Below, piece by piece: positions 57,428 through 64,000 of a stretch of DNA of 64,000 nucleotides. The position numbers were made by a program, and so were the translations under genes. This DNA comes from Corylus avellana. Its lineage: Eukaryota > Streptophyta > Magnoliopsida > Fagales > Betulaceae. The number at the start of each line of letters is the position of its first letter. Positions within the stretch are counted from its first letter, which is position 1. Below the pieces are notes generated by a model. That model was not told the DNA's origin. It did no database searches and saw only the letters and a program-made list of their open reading frames with translations. Location of the stretch: assembly GCF_901000735.1 (NCBI RefSeq), contig NC_081546.1, positions 10,070,254 through 10,134,253 on the forward strand. Reading direction: 5' to 3'.

Positions 57428-59555
57428 TGATGTAGACCAAAAAGTTAGGGATTTCATAAAGAGGGATGGGACACTCCTAGGAAGTCACCATAGTAATTCC
57501 TGAGACATGAAGCTGAATTCCATAAAGCTTCATCTGCAGCCGTCTGGATGAGATGACTGAAGTGACTTCCCGAGAGCCTCGTCTGCAACCTCGTCTGCAA
57601 CCTCGTCTGCAACCGACTACAATCTCGTTTGCAGTCGTCCGGACAAGATTAGTCATAGAAGCCTAAACCGACTTATTTTCTATTTACTACTAGGGTTACG
57701 AGTTTAGGGGCTATAAATACATGCTTATAACCCCAAGAACGTAGCTTTCGATTATATTTGAGTTTTTATCAATAAGAAGCCTCAGAGTTGAGTTTCTTCA
57801 TTATTTTCCTTCAAACCCTAGATAGATTTTAGCGTTTTGAGAAGTTTCTTAGATCTTTGTGTGTGTGTGTATATATATATATCCATTCTTCTTGCTATTA
57901 TTCTTCGCATCCCACGACGTCACGCTGCGTCAGTTGGTATCAGAGCCCAAGTTGCTTTCCAATTACATGAATGAGGAGGGGTAACCGTTTTGCAGACATG
58001 AACAAAATGTACTTGCGCATAGAGACAACACGTAAGGATCAATTGGCGATTCGTTGGCAATGCATGGATGAGCTGTTGGAGGTTATAAGTGGACAGATGG
58101 AGGCCCTCATTAACCAATTGGCCAACATGGGTGGTCCTAACGGTCGTCGCCGTCAACCAACCCCACATTTTGTGGATGAGGATGACGTGGTTACCTTTAG
58201 TGTGGCGCGATCTCAACGGAGGAAGGCATGGTTTGACGCGAGGAGTGTGCGACAGGCCAACTTGATCGTTATTCGCGATCCTCAAATCCATCTACCAAAT
58301 TCATCTTATGTGGAGGAGGAAGGTGAATTCGTTGATGAAGAGTTCCAAGAATTCATATGAAGATGTTGAAAATCGTTCACAAGGATTCGTGAATTGGAAT
58401 TTTCCACCAGCCTATAATAGTGATATCAACGACGAATATCTAATGAGAGGTTCTTTGTCCTATGACTATGAAGAGGACTCTGTCGTCGATTGGGACACCT
58501 ATCTTGACGAAAATGAGTCATTCGAAAAGGTAAGTCTCTTGGATAATATTGAAAATTTTGGTAATGAGAGTTTTACACACCATGTATGCTTGATAAGAGC
58601 CTCGAGAATAAAGTCTTTGATTTGAGTGTTGCGCCAATTAACCATGTTGATTTCAAAGGGGTAGATACTATTTTGTCAAATTCTTCTAACCAAATTTGTG
58701 GAGGAGAATGTTCTATCAAAAAGTGACAGAGTCCTTGCTAGTTCTTTGAAGACTTTCATGGCATATGGGAAAGACAAGGTATGAGAAAAGCATGACAAGC
58801 ATGACGTTTGGCAAGATGATGTGCGGGGCATTCAAGATAATCATCACAGTCTCCCAATGATTAGGGCCATCACGTGTATTATGGGATGTTGCCTTGTTAT
58901 GGTTTTGAGGAAAGGGAATGGAACGAGTTGACAAGGCACTTGAAAGATCGTGGAAAGACCCATCTGAATTCGATGACGAATTCTCTCCAACAAGGGGAGA
59001 ATGATGTAAGGTGGGAATTACCCTCTACAAACAATGATGTAGGGTGGAAATTTCCCCCTACGGACGATGATGATGAGGGTGTGAATTCGAGTACGAATTC
59101 TCTCCAACCTGACGAGGATGATGTAGACCAGAAAGCTAGGAATTTCATAAAGAAGGATAGGACACTCCCAGGAAGTCACCATAATAATTCCCGAGACATG
59201 AAGCTGAATTCCAGAGAGCTTCGTCTGTAGCTGTCTGCAACCTCGTCTACATGTCATCCGGATGAGATTAGTCATAGAAATCTAAAAAGACTTATTTTTA
59301 TTTTCTACTAGGGTTAGGAGTTTGGGGGCTATAAATACATGCTTATAACCCTAAGATCGTAGCTTTCGGTTATATTTGAGTTTTTATCAATAAAAAGCTT
59401 CATAGTTGAGTTTCTTCATTAATTTCTTTTAAATCCTAGATAGACTCTAGCGTTTTGAGAAGATTTCTTAGATCTTTGATAGACTGGAAGTCTAAGTTAT
59501 ATATATTATATATTATTGCTATTATTCTTTGCATCCCCCACGATGTCACGTTGCA
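57428..59555 (+). mobile_element. Internally deleted Ty3/gypsy element with both LTRs
   Basis: 5' LTR 57428-57932 and 3' LTR 59119-59555 both begin TGATGTAGACCA and share the TATA region GGGGCTATAAATACATGC and the CACG(C/T)TG end. The primer site TGGTATCAGAGC is at 57935-57946. Only about 1.2 kb lies between the LTRs: a gag start (57971-58360, MRRGNRFADMNKM) and frameshifted remnants to 59118. No protease, RT or integrase. The LTRs differ by indels and many substitutions, so the insertion is old. No exact target duplication remains. Confidence 0.82.
57971..58625 (+). pseudogene. Gag-like remnant of the gypsy element
   Basis: Frame 57971-58360 encodes a start like other plant gypsy gags (RRGNRFADMN, DELLEVISGQMEALI), and an overlapping frame 58308-58625 continues with SLLDNIENFG. 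A frameshift near 58330-58360 separates them. No zinc knuckle is left. Confidence 0.6.
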
Positions 59556-59716
59556 TTATTTATTAGTATTTTTAGGGTGATAATGTGCTTTTCGCTGAGT
59601 CGCTACCAACGATACCCTATAATAACGGATCAGGATCCCCAGCAATGGGAGAAAAATTACCCATCAGTTTTTTTTTTTTTTAAATCATGGCCCTTTAATG
59701 TCATCCAAAGGTCTAC

Positions 59717-60512
59717 AAGTCGCCACATGTCCTACTAATTATAAAATAATAAAATATTATTTAAATTTTAAAAAGTAAATATAAAATAAAATAATAAAAT
59801 AAAATTATAAAAACATATGGGGTGGCCAGCAAGCCCAGCTAAGTCATGGGGGCCACCCCCAATGGCCCCAGGGGGTGGTTCGGCCACCCCCAAGGCTCTT
59901 GCTTTTTACACTCTCCCATCTGCCAATCATGCTTTCCTTCTTCTTCCCAATCCATTTTCTTCTATACCTGCACAAGAAATGCAGAGACCAAGAGGAAGAG
60001 CATTGGTCCAAGGGCTCTTGCCATTCTGTTTGTGGGTATTTCAGTTATTCCATTATTGCAACTCAGGGCCGGAGCTCTTGATGGCACCTGAACTCCTAAC
60101 CAGAAAAACCATCAAACCAAACTATAGTTTGCTTGAAAAATCCTTTGATCTAAAGAAAACCCAAGAAACCCAGCCAAAAACCCCCTATTCAAGATCATTC
60201 ACTATAGTCAATACCAAAAACTTCACCAAATTTCATAAACTCACCCAATACTATCTCAATAGCGCCTCCGCCGTGACCTTGTCCTTATCCCTCTTCGAAT
60301 CGATCCGATGACCGCCCAAGCTCAGCAACGCAGATCTGATCCTTCTCCTAGATCGTCTTGGAACTCTGATTTCGACGGGCTGATCGTCATGGCCACCCGT
60401 GCCGTTGCTAGCTGGAGAAAGTAAATAATATCTTAATATTTTGTTTTACATTTTCTTTTTAAAAGATAAATAATAGTTTATTATTTTATAATTAGTGAGA
60501 CACATGGCAACT
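59717..60512. mobile_element. Pack-MULE-like element carrying captured sequence
   Basis: A left arm 59717-59790 (GCCACATGTCCTACTAATTAT, AAAATAATAAAATATTATTTA) is complementary to a right arm about 60440-60512 (AATAATAGTTTATTATTTTAT, AATTAGTGAGACACATGGC). Between them about 600 bp are GC-richer and open in one frame (59817-60311), with a stretch SASAVTLSLSLFESIR followed after a stop by a Leu-rich PKLSNADLILLLDRLGT. That looks like host coding sequence, but I cannot name the donor gene. The GGGGTGGCC motifs at 59818-59900 also occur at 34310-34480. The exact ends and a 9-bp duplication are not resolved. Confidence 0.5.
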
Positions 60513-60926
60513 CTAAGTGAAAACAACATGTGACCAACTTCTTATTAGAATGACTTGATAGGAATGGCATATATAGATATCCATGGATCCTGAATCTTAG
60601 CTCCCCCACTATCCTAACTTGATTGTTATGCTTTAACGTTCTTTTATTTTTTGATGAGAAAGTCTAGAGAAAATCAAAAAATGCATAAATAGACGTATCA
60701 AACATTTTCCTTTGTGCTGTCACATGCATCCTATACAATAAAATAAATAAATTAGGTTCTCCATAATAATTAAATAAAATCTCACAAACTGGAGGTTCAT
60801 TGTTTTTTTGTTTTTCTAATTATAAGCGATTCTTATTTTGCACAATGATTGATGCAACAGAAATGCACTCGTGATAGTGTATTTGTAGAGTTAAGGTTCT
60901 TGAAATGGGATTGACAGATCTCTCAT

Positions 60927-61108
60927 GAGTAATGCTACAAGTTTCTCTTGTGTCCTTCTTGAATCATTTCAAGAATGATGTGACTATTAAAATTACCATT
61001 GGGCATGTAATTGATCATTATTGGATTTTGATCAAATTGTGATGTTAATAGCCACATCATTTTTTGAGAGACTCCAGAATGACACAAGAGAAACTTTTAG
61101 AATAACTC
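60927..61108. mobile_element. MITE, foldback of ~182 bp
   Basis: GAGTAATGCTACAAGTTTCTCTTGTGTC is mirrored by GACACAAGAGAAACTTTTAGAATAACTC. No ORF. 61109-61590 is non-coding sequence leading into the copia LTR. Confidence 0.75.
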
Positions 61109-61600
61109 AATCTTTCACGACTCGTTATCAGCAGGCAATAGGAGGTTATGGGAAGATTCGTGGAGGCCACTGAATTTCATGGCATGGTCCCAACTCACAT
61201 GGAGACTCAATATTATGACACAATGCCCAACCCCAACCCACCCCACCCACTGTCCAAGATAGCTAGACCAGCATGAACCCCATCGCAGCCTGGCCACACA
61301 CCATATGTACACATACAAAAACCTTTTATGTCTATGCAGATTTTTGGACGACCAAACAGAGTTCATACAAAACAATGAAACTAGTATTGAACCTACATGT
61401 GATCAGCACAAAACCACTCTCTCTAAGGAAACAAAAGCAACGGCTAAAACCCAAATCAAGGCACCCACAAATCAAGCAACGGCTACCATCAACAAGGAAA
61501 CTCAAACCAATCAAGAATAAATGCAACAACGGCTACTTCTAGAATGGAAATCATTTATTTGATTTATATTTGATTCCTATTATGTAAATGCAATCTCATG

Positions 61601-61676
61601 TATATAAACCCATCGTATCAATGAAAATAAGGAAGGCAAAATTATTTCAATCTCTTCTCTTATATGGTATTAGAGC
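61601..61676 (+). other. End of a copia LTR with primer site
   Basis: TATATAAACC at 61601 is a TATA-like core. TGGTATTAGAGC at 61665-61676 is the initiator tRNA-Met primer site with one change (C to T). The LTR start is not resolved. Confidence 0.55.
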
Positions 61677-61768
61677 TCTAACAAGCAACCCACGTTGCCT
61701 TCCTCTTCTTTTTTTTTTTCCCTTCCTCTCTTTGAAGTGTTTCATCAAACACTCAAGCTGCATACCAA

Positions 61769-62440
61769 ATGGCCTCATCCACCTCCACTGAAACCAACTC
61801 AAACCCCTTTACCCAGAATGTCACCAATCCCATTCCACCTACCCACAATGAAAACAACCCAAACCCCTCTACCCAGGACGTCACCAATCCTACTCCACCT
61901 ACCCAAAATGAAAACAACCCAAACCCATCACCCGCATCTCTCTCAAATTTTGCCCAATCTATTTCTAAACTCACCCAAAACAATTACCTGGTCTAGCACC
62001 ATCAACTTCAAACTTTTCTTCAAGGTCACGATCTCTATGGTTTTGTGGATGGAACCAACAAGCCTCCCCATCCTCACACCTCCATCGCCATTGATGGCTC
62101 TCTCCGCATCTCCAACGATCCAGAGACACTTCGATGGTTCCGCCAAAACCAGCTTATTCTGAGCATGCTTATGTCCACCATCTTTGAAGAATTGCTGCCT
62201 CAAGTCCTTGGATGCCGAATTGCCCGAGAACTCTGGACTGCTCTTGCACGCACCTTCTCTTTAGCCTCCCGAGCCCGTACCATGACCCTTCACGACGAAA
62301 TTGCTACTGCAAAGAAGGACAATTCCTCCATCACAGCATATTTCCAGCGGCTCAAGCAAACCGCAGCCACCCTTGCTGCCGCAGGTCACCCGCTTAGCGA
62401 CTACGAATTCACCACATCTCTCCTTGCCAAACTGGGGGTG
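61769..62440 (+). pseudogene. Ty1/copia gag fragment
   Basis: MASSTSTETNSN is followed by a Pro/Asn-rich tandem repeat of about 19 residues (TQNVTNPIPPTHNENNPNP and TQDVTNPTPPTQNENNPNP), then SKLTQNNYLV and a TAG stop where copia gags have Trp. The conserved copia Gag domain follows in another frame: LYGFVDGT, NDPETLRWFRQNQLILS, ARELWTAL, ITAYFQRLKQ. Homology breaks abruptly at 62440. Confidence 0.85.
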
Positions 62441-62625
62441 GTCCCCCATACGTACGTCCATGTACTATTTGCAAGCGTACGTCCGTGTGGTCCCCCATGT
62501 GTGTGTTCGGTTAGAAAGTCTGAAATTCTCAAAATGCTCTCATAGCTATTCCTAGGACCCAAAGCCTAAATTAACCTTCTAACTAAACTACTTAAGCTTA
62601 GTTAATTATTTGAGTCACCACATCA
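62441..62625 (-). mobile_element. Inverted gypsy LTR fragment fused to copia gag
   Basis: The minus strand matches the first ~185 bp of the LTR at 25385 (ACTCAAATAATTAACTAAGC, TAGAAGGTTAATTTAGG, GTCCCC motifs). The junction with copia gag is direct. Confidence 0.7.
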
Positions 62626-62745
62626 GCCGTTAGCCCTAAGCAAATGGGGCTAAGCTAATAAGGATCCACATAGAGGGGTTGAACGAATAAATCGTTGCTA
62701 AAAGGTGGTGTTAAGGACAAGCATAACCTTGCTCTGGGGTGATGC

Positions 62746-62879
62746 AAAGCTAGTGATGTTTGTATGGATACTATATATATGAAATGTTGATACTTACAAA
62801 TGAAATGTCTTCAAAGCTAGTAATGTTTGTATGGATACTATATATACGAAATGTTGATACTTACAAATGAAATGTCTTC
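62746..62879. repeat. 67-bp tandem duplication
   Basis: AAAGCTAGTGATGTTTGTATGG at 62746 and AAAGCTAGTAATGTTTGTATGG at 62813; two units differing at two or three positions. Recent duplication in non-coding DNA. 62880-63526 is non-coding, with a (GA)n run at 63081-63123. Confidence 0.85.
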
Positions 62880-63526
62880 AGCAAAATGTTTTAAAAGAAA
62901 TATATCTAAAAATTAATTTTAGAAATAACGTTGCGTTAATAATATTTTATCAGCATAATGAAATGTTCACAGTCACACACTAGTACCAATTTACTCGTTT
63001 ACTAAGTTATGGACTTATGCTTTAACTTCTCTACCTCTAATATGTTTTACAAAGGAGCTAGCTAGGTTTTGGGTAAGAAGAACAGAGAGAGAGGGAGAGA
63101 GAGAGGGAGAGAGAGAGAGAGAGATGCAACTGTTTTGGCATAATGATATTGATTTGTCTATCACTTGATGACTCATTGCAAGATTTCGTAGGCTACTCAT
63201 GGTAATTAATACTTTTGGGTTAACATTGCAGACTTAGTGTTTTGAGATGTATATGTGTATTAAAGGTTAAATATGAATATTGTTTATAGTGATGATGTGT
63301 TTAATGTAATGATTAAAATTAATGTGATAATTTATAGCAAGTACTTTGGCTTTAATGATTAATGTTAATAAGATTTAAAAAAAAAAATCATATGTTTTTT
63401 TATGCTTCGTATTATTTTTTTGAGGTGTAGAGGCATCACTTTGTACTTATTTACTTGATAAATAGGTTTGGGGAGTGCACAAAGTTAATTACTATTTAAT
63501 TAATTTCGAGAGTGTTATAAAATCGG

Positions 63527-64000
63527 TTACCCTCAAATGGGCAAAATGGTGACTAGACCACCCTGTCTCTATATATTATACCATCAAACTCAATTATCCT
63601 TTCAAATATTTTTTTGGAATTAATAATAGGTGGGATGCAATTGACATATTATTCAAAATGCAAATCGAGTTTTAAGTTTGTAAAGTTCTTTTTTTGGAAC
63701 TTGAACTTAAAAAACCATTGATTTTCTTTTTACTGATCCATAAAACCATTGGTTTTCTATTTGGCTAGGAAACATATAAGATATATTGGTGTCATCTCTT
63801 ATATCCCACAACTTGCTACACTAGGTAAAACTATGAAGCTAGATTTGAACCGACTCTAGAACGATAAATCACTAATTATTCTAGAAAAAAATGTAAAATC
63901 AGTCCTTATAGTTTACCTGATTTGTAATTAATTATATGTGGTATCAAAATAAACATATAAGTCTCTAGGGTATGCCAAAAAAAAAAACTTAGCCCTTACA
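63527..64000. mobile_element. Composite repeat, copy 4, cut by window end
   Basis: From GTTACCCTCAAATGG onward it matches 17472-17940 and 19772-20240 at about 90%. The part upstream of this point is not shared, so 63527 may be a true border of the element. Confidence 0.75.

Overview
This is AT-rich nuclear DNA from a eudicot plant, probably a woody species. Split genes with GT-AG introns, a 464-residue eIF2-gamma of plant type, a plant 3-ketoacyl-CoA synthase, Ty1/copia and Ty3/gypsy remnants, MITEs and a tRNA-derived SINE all point that way. I cannot name the species. Two 100-base N runs (2591-2690 and 19647-19746) mark assembly gaps.

Layout. 1-2.6 kb: decayed Ty3/gypsy gag on the minus strand. 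3.2-11.3 kb: an endogenous pararetrovirus (Caulimoviridae-like) locus made of three pieces, two of them inverted, with TA-dinucleotide tracts at the outer edges and between the first two pieces. The central piece (4036-10814) is about one unit length of a circular genome opened inside its last ORF. It carries promoter, tRNA-Met primer site, movement protein, coat protein with zinc knuckle, protease and ORF2, but no reverse transcriptase or RNase H. 11.3-30.3 kb: nested transposons. These are an LTR with primer site, MITEs, three copies of a composite repeat (Tourist-like element inside an older element, two copies also with a SINE), and two gypsy LTRs head-to-head, each holding a solo LTR of another family. 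A 3' exon fragment of an unknown gene lies at 17.05-17.41 kb. 32.5-33.1 kb: an intact single-exon gene for a two-helix membrane protein. 35.9-42.3 kb: three truncated fragments of unrelated genes (MnmG/GidA, receptor-like kinase, PRL1), each lacking its ends and carrying defects.

43.7-51.3 kb is the gene-rich core: eIF2-gamma (plus strand, eight coding exons) convergent with a single-exon 3-ketoacyl-CoA synthase (minus strand) that lacks the usual N-terminal membrane anchor. 51.3-64 kb is again repeat: small inverted-repeat elements, an internally deleted gypsy element with both LTRs, a Pack-MULE-like element, a copia gag fused to a gypsy LTR fragment, and a fourth copy of the composite repeat running off the end.

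Only three genes look functional: the membrane protein, eIF2-gamma and the synthase. They form no obvious pathway. The most interesting object is the reverse-transcriptase-less viral unit. Two independent copies share the same protease-to-ORF2 junction, which suggests one component of a divided viral genome or a defective genome parasitic on a helper.
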